Source of the DNA: Psilocybe azurescens | Lineage: Eukaryota > Basidiomycota > Agaricomycetes > Agaricales > Agrocybaceae | Assembly (NCBI GenBank): GCA_023853785.1 | Contig: JAJIRX010000408.1 | Coordinates: forward strand, 1 to 20,323 | Reading direction: 5' to 3' | Length of the DNA: 20,323 nt | In this document: positions 9,975 through 17,386 of the stretch, piece after piece | Layout: each line of letters starts with the position of its first letter | Numbering within the stretch: the stretch's first letter is position 1 | Notes under the pieces: generated by a model | Databases searched by the model: none | Told to the model about the DNA's origin: nothing | The model's input: only the letters and a program-made list of their open reading frames with translations | Position numbers and translations under genes: made by a program

Positions 9975-10350
9975 TTTTTGTACGAAAAACAGTGTCTCTC
10001 GGGAAGTCCATTCTATGTGATGCGCCGTTAACAGATGATACTTCGCTCATTGATAGAGCAAATGTGTCCGCATATTCAGATATTGTTGCTTGGACCTGGC
10101 TAAGTTGTTTGGAGGTGAGATCCTTGCCGAAGGTTACTTCTGCCTGAATTGCTGCAACGCGTGCCGGGTTGAATGGATCTGTTTTTCTTGTTAATATGCT
10201 AGGCTCAAATGATTTTGAGATGACGGGTTGTTCGATGCCAGGGTGTGTGGAATTTGTGCCTGCCACTTCGTCAGAGAAGCCATACTGAACTCCACTCCTC
10301 AGGTGATGATTCCGCTGGATTGTTTGGATCCTCTGTTATAATTTCTTCAG
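9975..10350 (-). CDS. Pol linker and start of reverse transcriptase
   Basis: This frame carries ADTFALSMSEV and the block leading into the RT (HRMDFPRDTVF, then KINQRP), typical of the segment just before the fingers domain in Ty3/Gypsy pol. It joins the main RT frame after a one-base slip at 9979: a missing C after CGACC restores the usual QRP-TKPIPKEY junction. Two more slips lie just upstream, at about 10287 (extra base or two missing) and 10360 (missing A). Between those two the open frame reads PEEIITEDPNNPAESSPEEW. Confidence 0.7.
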
Positions 10351-10683
10351 GGAAATTGCAAATCCTTCATGGGGTTCGTGTGCCTGTATATCTGGTTTGT
10401 GATTCTCAAGTTCTTCTATGATGTCTGCTGTAACATTCAGACTTGGCTCATATGTGGTGAACTTTTGCGGTTTAACGTCTGTCTTTTCGGTAATTGCTTT
10501 TAATGAATTATCAGTGAACTGAATGTCTGATGAACTCGTGACAGGCAAGACTTCCCTCAAGGGGATGGTGTGTCACCCCCCAAGCGCTCTATGCGCTGTT
10601 TAATGTCAATTGTGAGATTGGCCAGAAGATGTCCTGCTGCACCCCTTGTGCTCGAAAACTGGTTTTCTAAGATCACCCACTCC
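10336..10683 (-). CDS. Protease-RT linker segments (two frames)
   Basis: 10562-10683 reads ENQFSSTRGAAGHLLANL followed by a coiled IDIKQRIERLGG stretch. It then slips at the CCCC of 10561-10564 into the frame that begins LREVLPVTSSSDIQ and runs to 10336. Composition and open length support coding of the variable linker between protease and reverse transcriptase. I see no catalytic motif. The upstream junction to the protease is another slip, at the GGG of 10682-10684. Confidence 0.6.
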
Positions 10684-11335
10684 CTCGCCCTTTTGGTATG
10701 CGTATGATGTCCTTTGAAATATCTGGTGAGTACTGGTGAATTGCACTAAATGCTTCCAGTAATGGTTTTCCAAAGAGTAGGGCCCATGCTCCGCCGCTTT
10801 TGAACACTTCAAAAGTTCCCTGTCGCCTCACACCTTTGACTGTCACCCATCCTTCCCATGTGCCACTTGGCTGTATGGTTCGCCCATCTGCCAGACGGAG
10901 CAAGTGTTTTGATGGAGCCAGTGCTGATAGACGTCCTTTCAGTCTAGTGTATATTTCTTCATCAAGCCCGTTAACCATGGCACCGTCGTCAAATGAACTT
11001 CTGAACCTCGCTATTTCTCCTTTTGTCCCTGACAGTTCTACTCCATGAACAAATGGTACGCTTTGTCTCTCTACTTCTCTTTTGCTTCGGCTGCCCACGC
11101 TGTACACGTCCAAAATGGTAACATTTTCTCTGACAGAATACATGCTTGTATCTGGGATAACCACTACGTCTATTGGTAAAGCTCCCTCCCCACGCGTTGG
11201 GGTATACAGTCCGTTGGCAGGCCTAGATTTGTCCCCAAGCAGCGGCTCATTGTGCTTAGGGACCTCCTGTTTCTTCCTCCAGTCATGGGCCATCGCTGAA
11301 GCACCTTGCTTTACAACGATGGCCCACCTCCTTTC
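10673..11335 (-). CDS. Retropepsin-like aspartic protease domain
   Basis: The frame is open from 11557 but is probably genuine only from about 11335 onward. The catalytic loop reads SSFDDGAMVNGLD, with the Asp codon at 10988-10990. The usual Asp-Ser/Thr-Gly is Asp-Asp-Gly here, a variant I associate with Agaricomycete Ty3/Gypsy elements. The second hallmark of retropepsins, the hydrophobic-hydrophobic-Gly segment, is WALLFGKPLLEAF. The domain cuts the Gag-Pol polyprotein and works as a dimer. The last residues (GRGSG) follow a frame slip and are artefact. Confidence 0.8.
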   Translation of the reverse strand, partial: ERRWAIVVKQGASAMAHDWRKKQEVPKHNEPLLGDKSRPANGLYTPTRGEGALPIDVVVIPDTSMYSVRENVTILDVYSVGSRSKREVERQSVPFVHGVELSGTKGEIARFRSSFDDGAMVNGLDEEIYTRLKGRLSALAPSKHLLRLADGRTIQPSGTWEGWVTVKGVRRQGTFEVFKSGGAWALLFGKPLLEAFSAIHQYSPDISKDIIRIPKGRGSG

Positions 11336-11339
11336 CCTG

Positions 11340-11451
11340 GTTTGCCAAAAGCTGCAGGTGAGCAAGCTCATTTGCGTCATATGTTTGCACCTCGTCTGAC
11401 TCAATGCCAACAGCATGAACATTGATGGGTGGGGCTCCGGCTGCCTCCGCT
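11340..11451 (-). CDS. Gag-protease linker segment
   Basis: A short acidic linker in its own frame: AEAAGAPPINVHAVGIESDE, then a leucine-rich stretch (ANELAHLQLLANQG). It is bounded by slips at the A-run 11451-11456 and at about 11330-11336. The second slip runs in the opposite sense (an extra base or two missing). No known motif. Confidence 0.5.
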
Positions 11452-11494
11452 TTTTTCTGATTGTTCCAGCGATTGACCGCCACTTCTGTTCAAA

Positions 11495-11747
11495 GGGGGA
11501 ACAAGAGGTGCTGAGCAAGGTGTTGGGTAATGGGCACGGTGTCCACACTTCCAACATTCGTTGGATGCGACTGGGAATGTACCTGGGGTGAGTGGATATG
11601 GCCGTGTTTCGCTTGGGCCCTTCCCATTTTGTCCATAGGCTTGTTGCCAGGCTGCTATTTGTTGTTTATATTGTTCAACGCCCTCTGTGTTGTTAGGTTG
11701 AAGTGGAAGGGCTTTGTTGAGGACGTCAGCCAGCCTTTCATGAAGGG
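11495..11747 (-). CDS. Gag C-terminus with CCHC zinc knuckle
   Basis: After a one-base slip at the GGG (plus strand) of 11745-11747, gag continues as LHERLADVLNKALPLQP, a Q-rich stretch (YKQQIAAWQQAYGQNG) and a zinc knuckle CWKCGHRAHYPTPC at 11515-11556. The spacing C-x2-C-x4-H-x4-C is canonical. The knuckle binds element RNA during particle assembly. It is followed by a proline stretch and another slip at the G-run 11495-11499. Confidence 0.8.
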
Positions 11748-12497
11748 TCGCTCAATAAAGTTTCCGGTTGATGAACAAGGTGCTATCTGGGGTTGTGGCA
11801 TGTGGTACGTAGTTGCTGTGGTTGCTCCTCGTGTTTGGGGTGTGAGATTGATGTTTTGAAATGCAGTGCTGAGTGCTTTTGATGGGGTGTTTGGTATGGT
11901 AGGGCGTATGGTGTGACGGGCTAGATCTCGTTCATCCTCTATCTTCTCCAGTAATTCCTCGAGAGATATTGCTCGTACTGCATCACAAAGCTCCTTCCAT
12001 GTTGTAGCCTTCCAGCCGACGATCCTTGAGATGGCTTTCGGCAGGTTCTTCCGTGCTGCGGAAACAAGAAGGTTGTTGGTGTCGGGGATATCGCCTGCCA
12101 ACCTCTCCACTTTGTCTGCCCATACAACGTGTGTCAACTCTTCTTCTGCACCTATGCTAGCTGCAATCCTCTTTCCTAGATCGCTAGGCTTCAAAATGGT
12201 GGCATCCAAAAGTGCTTGTTTTTCTGCTGTTGTCTTCTCCGTGATGGGTTTGACAGGCCAGCGGATTTCGAAAGCAGTCTTAGCATCGGCAAATGTTGCT
12301 TTGTTGGCTGAAGTGAGTGTTGCCCACCATGCTGCCGCTGGGGATTTGGCTTTGAGTGAGAGTTCAAGGAGTTTCACTTTTTCTTGTACGGTGAGGCCTG
12401 TTTTCATGATTATCAGACGTTCTAGACGGTTCATGAAGTCTTGTGGGTCTCCATCTTCTGGCTTGCCTGTGAATGTGATAGAGTTGAGGTCTGTCAT
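11655..12497 (-). CDS. Gag capsid region
   Basis: 280 codons are open, the last 30 or so after the slip at 11745 being out of frame. It is the capsid-like part of a Ty3/Gypsy Gag: ITFTGKPEDGDPQDFMNRLE at the start, then KVKLLELSLKAKSPAAAWW, FEIRWPVKP and a W-K-E-L-C helix near the end. These match the fungal retrotransposon Gag pattern in which short helices follow a tryptophan pair. The ATG at 12497 is probably internal. Open coding-like sequence runs further upstream (DDDFDM, then ESTLSISDSSPPSPHFTPDN, SIGDIERDIEDRY) toward a better start near 12877, with two or three further slips. Confidence 0.82.
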   Translation of the reverse strand: MTDLNSITFTGKPEDGDPQDFMNRLERLIIMKTGLTVQEKVKLLELSLKAKSPAAAWWATLTSANKATFADAKTAFEIRWPVKPITEKTTAEKQALLDATILKPSDLGKRIAASIGAEEELTHVVWADKVERLAGDIPDTNNLLVSAARKNLPKAISRIVGWKATTWKELCDAVRAISLEELLEKIEDERDLARHTIRPTIPNTPSKALSTAFQNINLTPQTRGATTATTYHMPQPQIAPCSSTGNFIERPFMKGWLTSSTKPFHFNLTTQRALNNINNK

Positions 12498-12877
12498 GTC
12501 GAAGTCGTCGTCAATGGGTGTTATTGGCAGGATCGAGGCTGGTGTTCCTGGTGGGGTTTCGTTAATTGGTGTTGTGGGCCGCGTTCGCGGGGGTTGTCAG
12601 GGGTAAAATGTGGTGATGGTGGTGAGGAGTCCGAGATTGACAAGGTGGATTCTGTGTCTGTTTCGGTGAGAGATCTGGTGCTGGGGGTGTTTGGGACAGT
12701 GGGGGACGTAGCGGTCTTCTATGTCACGCTCTATGTCACCAATGGACTGGCGAGGGCAAGCCTGGTCCACGGGGTATTTGTGAGTTGAATGGTGATGATT
12801 GTTGTGGTGAGTGTTTTGGTGATATATCGGAATTTGCTGATCAGTGTAGTTCTGGTTTTCGTCAGGAAGGAGTCCAT
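12498..12877 (-). CDS. Gag N-terminal extension (frameshifted)
   Basis: Coding-like minus-strand segments lie in shifting frames: MDSF at 12866-12877, an N/H/Q-rich part (ENQNYTDQQIPIYHQN), SIGDIERDIEDRYVP, a serine-proline part, and TTPINETPPGTPASILPITP leading into the capsid. The ATG at 12877 is the best start candidate. A leader of about 320 nt would separate it from the 5' LTR. Exact frame joins cannot be settled by reading alone. Confidence 0.45.
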
Positions 12878-13179
12878 GGCGTCTGGTTTGTTTATCAGTT
12901 TGTCTGTGTTGTAATCGATGGATGGCAGTGTGTGGATAGGTCAGATGTCACAATCGGAGGCCGGTTCGGTGACCGAGTTTGACAACAGGTGTTGAGATTT
13001 GGCTATTTCAGTGTAAGCAGGTTAGCCGAGGCTGGCTGTAGGTCTGATGATTTGAGTCTTGCAGTTGTCAGTGTCTGAGTAGGAGGCAGCTGCCACGAAA
13101 TATCAGAATTTTGAAGTGTCTGCTGGCAGGTTTAGGCTGAGGGAGTGCTCAAAAGGAAGGCAGGTAAGGCTTGGTGGGA
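12878..13179 (-). other. 5' untranslated leader of the LTR element
   Basis: Between the primer-site candidate and the proposed gag start. It has no open frame on the element strand. It presumably holds the RNA packaging and dimerisation signals, which I cannot point to. Confidence 0.4.
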
Positions 13180-13197
13180 ATTGCTCTGTTGTCACCA
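13180..13197 (-). other. Primer binding site candidate
   Basis: Two bases inside the 5' LTR the minus strand reads TGGTGACAACAGAGCA. It starts with TGG, complementary to the CCA end of a tRNA. I cannot match it confidently to one tRNA; it is not the plain initiator-Met site. Self-priming, as in Tf1-type elements, is an alternative. Confidence 0.45.
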
Positions 13198-13199
13198 GA

Positions 13200-13425
13200 T
13201 GGAGTAGGCCAATCCGGCCTACCCTAGCAGCTTCGTGTCTGGCAAGGCTCGGGATGCTCGTCGAGCGGCCACGCAGTATAGCGTTCGCGGGCAAAGTGTG
13301 TCGTTCTCTCACTACGAAAGCGCGCTAGCACACAAACCGTGCACAGCCGCTGATGCGATCTACAGTATCTAATCTAATCCGCCCCTCGGGCAGCTCGGCC
13401 CAGATGGCCAGAACCCACTACTACA
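13200..13425 (-). repeat. 5' LTR of the Ty3/Gypsy element
   Basis: 226 bp, the upstream LTR on the element strand. It would drive transcription of the element; I saw no clear TATA box. Identical to the 3' LTR apart from three extra single bases. Confidence 0.93.
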
Positions 13426-13429
13426 CCGG
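13426..13429. repeat. Target site duplication CCGG, right copy
   Basis: Matches 6524-6527. Removing the element and one copy rejoins ...CACCTGCCGG to AGTTGGGATAAAC..., the presumed empty site. Confidence 0.7.
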
Positions 13430-13938
13430 AGTTGGGATAAACATGTCTTTTGATCTTCGTAAATGAATCCATTATAGATATACATGTACATCACTATTAA
13501 GAATGTCGAAACTTCAAACCCAAAGTTGATCAGAATACATGCTGAAAGGTCTCTGCTATTATTTTGATCCTAACCCAATCAAGACCTTCGACGGGATGTG
13601 AGACTTGATGTCTATTTCTTGTCAATTGGCTTCAATGAAAGATAGAAACTGCATAATATGATGTACCTTTTTAACATATGATCTCGAAGCCCAACTATGT
13701 CCCAAAGTCTTAAGATGGAGCTTTGATCAGGGCATTGGTAACATCAGAACTCAAAAGCTGGTTCAAAGGCCAAGTGAAATGGTGAGTGAGAGCTCACAGG
13801 AAGCCTTTATCAAATGTGATCTCCATGCCGATGATTGGTCTCTCAATAGCATTGCTGTATTGAAAGCTGGTGTAAGTTGGTGTATTGAAGATAGATCACT
13901 GAAGGCGTACACATGCTGAACATGCAAGATTGCCTCAA
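13430..13938. other. Spacer between the LTR element and the inverted-repeat element
   Basis: About 500 bp with no convincing open frame, RNA gene or repeat seen. It is the right flank of the LTR insertion. Confidence 0.35.
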
Positions 13939-13941
13939 ACT

Positions 13942-14160
13942 CACTCCTGGGGTGCAGTGAATTTAAAGCTACCCAAAACTTGTTCTGTATTGTTAAAGGT
14001 TTTGAATATAGTTTGCAGTTTCAAATTTTTAATCAAAATTTCTACCATTTGGGTAATCAAAATTGAGTTAAAATGTTTAAATTTAGTGATTATCTTGGAA
14101 AGACAAGAACAATAACATTTGGGACTGGTTTCGAGATTCTGAATTTTAATTTGAATTGGT
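13942..14160 (+). repeat. Left terminal inverted repeat
   Basis: Pairs with the reverse complement of 16970-17179. The outer 15 bp match except for one extra G, the block around TATTGTTAAAGGTTTTGAATA is exact, and the inner part is AT-rich and more diverged. An open frame crosses it on the minus strand but looks like a by-product of AT-rich sequence. Confidence 0.75.
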
Positions 14161-14521
14161 TCCCATAGTGTGGAAGAGTTGAATGTTTCCAGGAGGAGAG
14201 ACGGATATAGGTGGTCGAAAAAGGTGAGATTTGTGTAGATAAAATATTGATAGATTGTTCTTTCTTGCTCGCACGGCTCAATGTTCAAGAAGGCTAGGGC
14301 TCGGCTCAGTTGTTTGTTTGTAGATAAAATCCAGGGAGACTCAATATCCATTACCAGTTTTACAAACATCTATATATGAACACGGAGTGCACGTACTCTT
14401 AAGCGCCTCCGGTTACCACAGCTTATCTGTAATAATGAAATAGGTAGATAGGAGTGACCGTTTGGAATGACGAAATGAAATACGTTGTGCCGTAAAAGCG
14501 GCGGAAAATGTATATACGAGT

Positions 14522-14547
14522 GTCCATTTGAAATAAAATAAATGGAC
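14522..14547. repeat. Short hairpin inside the element
   Basis: GTCCATTT and AAATGGAC are inverted around an A-rich loop. It may be a diverged member of the TCCAT-type palindromes that become dense 200 bp further on. Confidence 0.4.
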
Positions 14548-14724
14548 GAGCGGTTAAAGGATAGACCACGGCATGCCAATGGCTTACCGAAGTGTGATCA
14601 CGTGCGCACGGCTCTGCCTGTCCCAAGGGCATCCCCATCGTAGGCCCTCAACTATATCGCAGTGCCACAACTCCAGCAGGGGATTGTCACAACAGCAGTT
14701 GTCCTCGTGCGCTAGCCAGCATGT

Positions 14725-14930
14725 GTACTTTACCTCCACCCAGGAACTCCATATGGAGTCCACCAACTCCATACAGAAATGGTGGACTCCACATGGACTC
14801 CATCTGGAACATATACAAGTGTTCAAAAAATCATCTTTGATAGGTGGAGTTCAAGCTATTCCACTTGAGTCCAACTGGAGGCCAGGTGGAGTCCAGGTGG
14901 AGTTCAATTAGAATCCACCTGGACTGACTT
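14725..14930. repeat. Left palindrome array (CCATATGG/CCACATGG)
   Basis: A run of ACTCCA/TGGAGT modules: CTCCATATGGAGTCC at 14747, then CTCCACATGGACTCC, CCACTTGAGTCC, and several AGGTGGAGT units. Its outer 45 bp (ACTTTACCTCCACCCAGG onward) reappear inverted at 16586-16630. It is paired with a second array on the other side of the cargo. Confidence 0.7.
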
Positions 14931-15235
14931 GGTGAATTTTACCAAGTCCAGCTATAGCTAGATTTTAATTGGAATGTATTTTCTTAGGGTGCATTCATGC
15001 AATAATATGTGATATATACATATATAATATATTGAAAACTATATACTACATTGTTACCTACAATATTATCTACTAACGAAGTTGATCACTGAAACATAAA
15101 AAATAAATAGAAAAGAAATAAAAGAAAAACATACGAAATAGAGGAAAAAAGTAGACAAGAGGATACATAAATAAAAAAAAAAGAGAAAACGAGACAAAAA
15201 AAAAAAAAGAAAAAAGGGGCGAGACGTTGGCCATG
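14931..15235. other. AT-rich stretch with poly-A tracts
   Basis: Purine-rich on the plus strand from about 15098, with A-runs at 15171-15182 and 15197-15209, and pyrimidine-rich on the minus strand. It would act as the 3' flank of any minus-strand transcript from the minisatellite. No reliable gene. Confidence 0.35.
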
Positions 15236-15249
15236 TCGCTCATAGCCCC

Positions 15250-15650
15250 GCCGTACATGTTGTCGTTGTTGTGGTGGCCGTTGTATATGCTGTGATGGCC
15301 TTTGTACACGTCCGTGGTGGCCGTCGTGCGTGTCCGGCATGTTGGCGTGTCCGTCAGCGTCTGTCGTGACGTGTTGTCATTGTCGCGGTGGCCGCTGTAC
15401 GTGTCGTTGTTGTTGTTGTTGCGGTGGCCGCTGTACGTCATCGTTGTTGTCGTGGTGGCCGCTGTACGTGTCGTTGTTGTTGTTGCGGTGACCGCTGTAT
15501 GTGTTGTCGTTGTTGTTGTGGTGGCCGCCGTACGCTGTCGTCGTCATTGTCGTGGCCATTGTCGTCGTTGTCATGGCCGTTGTTGTTGCCATTGTACACG
15601 TCGTTGTCGTTGTCGTGGTGTTTGTACCTGCCGTTGTTGTTGTCCTACGC
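15250..15650. repeat. GTTGTC-rich minisatellite, 31-36 bp units
   Basis: A core G(C/T)GGTGGCCGCTGTACGT followed by a TCGTTGTTGTTG tail recurs at 15385, 15421, 15452, 15485 and 15518, with degenerate copies on both sides. Unit length varies through gains and losses of GTT. On the minus strand one frame gives YSGHRNNNND-type repeats, on the plus strand a valine-rich run. Such a tract is likely to vary in length between strains. Confidence 0.8.
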
Positions 15651-15800
15651 ATCCTGCGTGCTGTCGTACTTGTTGCTGTATGTGCCAGTCATCATCACGT
15701 CGTCGGCCTATACAAAAAAAGAGGGAGGGGAGCGGTTAGTGGCAGCGGTATGCGGAATTCGCGACTTACCTGGGGTCGTGGATTCATTCCTCATTCACGT
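15377..15800 (-). CDS. Possible spliced low-complexity (N/D/H/G/Y repeat) gene
   Basis: On the minus strand CCCCAG|GTAAGT at 15769 and TTTTTTTGTATAG|GC at 15708 frame a 62-nt stretch with strong fungal splice signals. Upstream is an ATG (ATGAATCCACGACCCCAG). Downstream the joined frame opens with ADDVMMTGTYSNKYDSTQ and would lead into TYSGHRNNNND repeats if the frame slips once or twice near 15640. This may be a glycine/asparagine-rich repeat protein, but repeats of this kind produce open frames by chance. A second donor-like site (AAG|GTGAGT) lies near 15898. Function unknown. Confidence 0.25.
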
Positions 15801-16087
15801 CGCCCTCCCCTCGTTCCGCCTCGCTCCGTGTTTGCCTCACCTCCCCTCGTTTCCTCGTTCCCCACCCGTCTCATTCCGCCCTGTTCCGTACTCACCTTCC
15901 TTCGTTCACAGGTGTCCGCTTGTTCTTTGTCGGCCTCGGTTCACAAATGCAATGCAATGCATGTTGGGTCGGGTTGGTATGGGCCTGGTCTTGACCAACG
16001 ACAGCGGTAGGGGCACGCATAACGCCGGCAGGGTGGTGGTGGTCGGAGGAAGACGTGGGGTGGTGAAAATAATAGACGTGGCATCAA

Positions 16088-16112
16088 TAAGTCACATATG
16101 TGACGTTATTTG
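16088..16112. promoter_or_regulatory. Palindrome with GTCACATATGTGAC core
   Basis: The 14-bp core GTCACATATGTGAC (16093-16106) is a perfect palindrome; with one base offset it extends to AATAA...TTATT. It contains CATATG, and TGACGT on one side. It lies upstream of the possible minus-strand gene and about 75 bp before the tRNA-like unit. It may be a protein-binding site. Confidence 0.4.
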
Positions 16113-16182
16113 TCACTTGCCGAAAATGCCGATTGAATAGCCATATTGGTATCTAGGCCATCAAATTTAAGGCAATCACAAA

Positions 16183-16264
16183 GCCCATATAGCTTAGTTA
16201 GTTTAGCATTAGCGTCTGGTGTTCTCGGAGGCCCGAGTTCAATTCCTGTTGGTGTCATTTTTTT
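16183..16264 (+). ncRNA. tRNA-like Pol III unit (SINE head or tRNA pseudogene)
   Basis: A-box-like TAGCTTAGTTAG at 16190-16201 and B-box-like AGTTCAATTCC at 16236-16246 are spaced as in a tRNA gene. The unit is about 74 nt and is followed at once by seven Ts, a Pol III terminator, then an (AATAAAAT)n-like tail. The acceptor stem (GCCCATA) does not pair with the 3' end and the anticodon arm is imperfect, so it is not a working tRNA as read. It looks like a tRNA-derived SINE head or a degenerate tRNA carried by the element. Confidence 0.4.
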
Positions 16265-16304
16265 GCACTATAATAAAATATAATAAAATATAAATAAAAT
16301 CTGG

Positions 16305-16630
16305 GGATCTTCCTCCACCTGGAGTCCATTTGAAATTGACGCTGGAATAGTGTATTCATGCTGATACACAGACTTCATGAGTCAAATCCACATGGAATCC
16401 ATATGGAGGATGGGAGACTCAAATGAAGTTCCACATGGAGTCCACATGGAGTTCCACATCCTCCACATTGGTCCATATGGAGGATGAGTCAATTCCAGCT
16501 GGACTCCATATGGAGTCTCCACCTCTAAATGGCTGGGACATCTGCAAAAAAAAGGTCACTAAACTCCATATGGACTCCATCAACTCCATGCCGGAGTTGG
16601 TGGACTCCACATGGAATACCTGGGTGAGGG
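16305..16630. repeat. Right palindrome array (CCATATGG/CCACATGG)
   Basis: At least four CCATATGG (near 16399, 16473, 16507, 16565) and four CCACATGG (near 16388, 16430, 16443, 16607), each set in ACTCC/GGAGT flanks. The outer part, CCACATGGAATACCTGGGTGAGGGTAAAG, is the inverted counterpart of the left array. Dense copies could fold into many alternative hairpins or serve as repeated transposase-binding sites. Confidence 0.7.
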
Positions 16631-16704
16631 TAAAGACCTCGCCAGCATGTATATGGATAAGAAAAAGTGTGATTATAATGAAGTGTGAAATAAGGAGGAA
16701 AGAT

Positions 16705-16965
16705 TCAAAGAAATATGAAAATATTGGAAATACGACTCGCTGATGCCCTGTCCACCGTTCCTGGTTTTGATGGTGATCCTTTTTTTGCGTGTATTTGAGG
16801 GTCTAGGTGCATATCCGAGCATCGTTGAGCATCCGAGATTCGGTGAATCGTGTTGTGCGCGTTGAACATTTGTTGTGTGAGAAGTGGGGTTGTCGTCGGG
16901 CCATGCGAATTGGGACTTAGCATTGTGTTCACGAGTATGCTGTTCATCTCCTCCACAATAGCAAC
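16705..16965 (-). other. Unassigned open frames inside the right arm
   Basis: Two minus-strand frames are open across this stretch, one with TQQMFNAHNTIHRISDAQ and a C-terminal SKPGTVDRASASRIS. Composition is protein-like, but I recognise no domain. It may be a remnant of the element's former coding region. Confidence 0.2.
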
Positions 16966-16969
16966 ACAT

Positions 16970-17179
16970 ATAATTTTAAATTTGGAATTTTGAAAGCAGT
17001 TCCAAATGTTATTGTTTTGGTTGTCCAAAATAATTACTAAATTTAGAAATTTCACCTCAATTTTGAATACTCAAATGGTAGAGTTTTGATTAAAATTTAC
17101 AAGCTGCAAACTATATTCAAAACCTTTAACAATACAGAAAAAGTTTTGAATAGTTTCAAATTATCTGCACCCAGGAGTG
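16970..17179 (-). repeat. Right terminal inverted repeat
   Basis: Reverse complement of the left arm, ending in CACTCC at 17179 when read outward-in. Both arms keep the TTTGAATATAGTTTGCAG block intact. Confidence 0.75.
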
Positions 17180-17386
17180 ACTGTGTGACAGTATCTGAGA
17201 AGTGGACAGGGCACATTGACATATTGCAATGCCCCACCTTCTATATAGATAAGGGATACTAGTATTTGTGCCCCTTTACAAATTTTGTGGCCTTGGGAGT
17301 CAAAGTATGCCATGTAGCAAACTGGCTGTGTGCATCAGGAAAACAGAAAGAATCACATCAGACATTATGAACTCCAAAATCCCTTA

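Larger units (their letters stand above)
6528..13425 (-). mobile_element. Complete Ty3/Gypsy LTR retrotransposon
   Basis: About 6.9 kb, transcribed on the minus strand. It has near-identical LTRs of 223 and 226 bp with TG...CA ends, a 4-bp target duplication, a purine-rich tract next to the 3' LTR, and a TGG-starting primer-site candidate next to the 5' LTR. Coding order is gag with zinc knuckle, protease, reverse transcriptase, RNase H, integrase; integrase after RNase H marks Ty3/Gypsy rather than Copia. The integrase tail shows a GPY/F-like module but no clear chromodomain. The reading frame is broken at about ten places, nearly all at homopolymers. All catalytic motifs are nevertheless intact, so the element is either recent or its apparent breaks are sequence errors. 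Confidence 0.93.
13942..17179. mobile_element. CACTA-like non-autonomous element with long terminal inverted repeats
   Basis: The ends are inverted copies beginning CACTCCTGGGTGCAG. Similarity extends about 200 bp inward on both sides (left to about 14160, right from about 16970). Shared blocks include TCTGTATTGTTAAAGG and AACAATAACATTTGG. Both ends are flanked by ACT (13939-13941 and 17180-17182), a 3-bp duplication. CACT-starting ends with 3-bp duplications are the marks of the CACTA (EnSpm/CMC) superfamily. I find no transposase, so the element would move only with help from another copy. Its cargo is described in the entries that follow. The arms differ by many substitutions, so it is older than the LTR element. 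The family call is inference from the ends alone. Confidence 0.6.

Noticed and set aside
12031..12788. Plus-strand open frames opposite gag
   Set aside because: They mirror the gag coding region and have no recognisable domain.
13941..14369. 142-codon minus-strand frame crossing the left terminal repeat
   Set aside because: It lies in AT-rich inverted-repeat DNA, shows no domain, and the right arm keeps no matching frame. Probably chance.
15250..15650. CRISPR-like periodicity of 31-36 bp
   Set aside because: Copies are contiguous and variable with no unique spacers, and the genome is fungal. It is a minisatellite.
15302..16140. Long plus-strand open frames rich in Val, Arg and Cys
   Set aside because: They are by-products of the GTTGTC minisatellite and the pyrimidine-rich stretch after it. 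The products have no plausible domain, and two frames are open at once.
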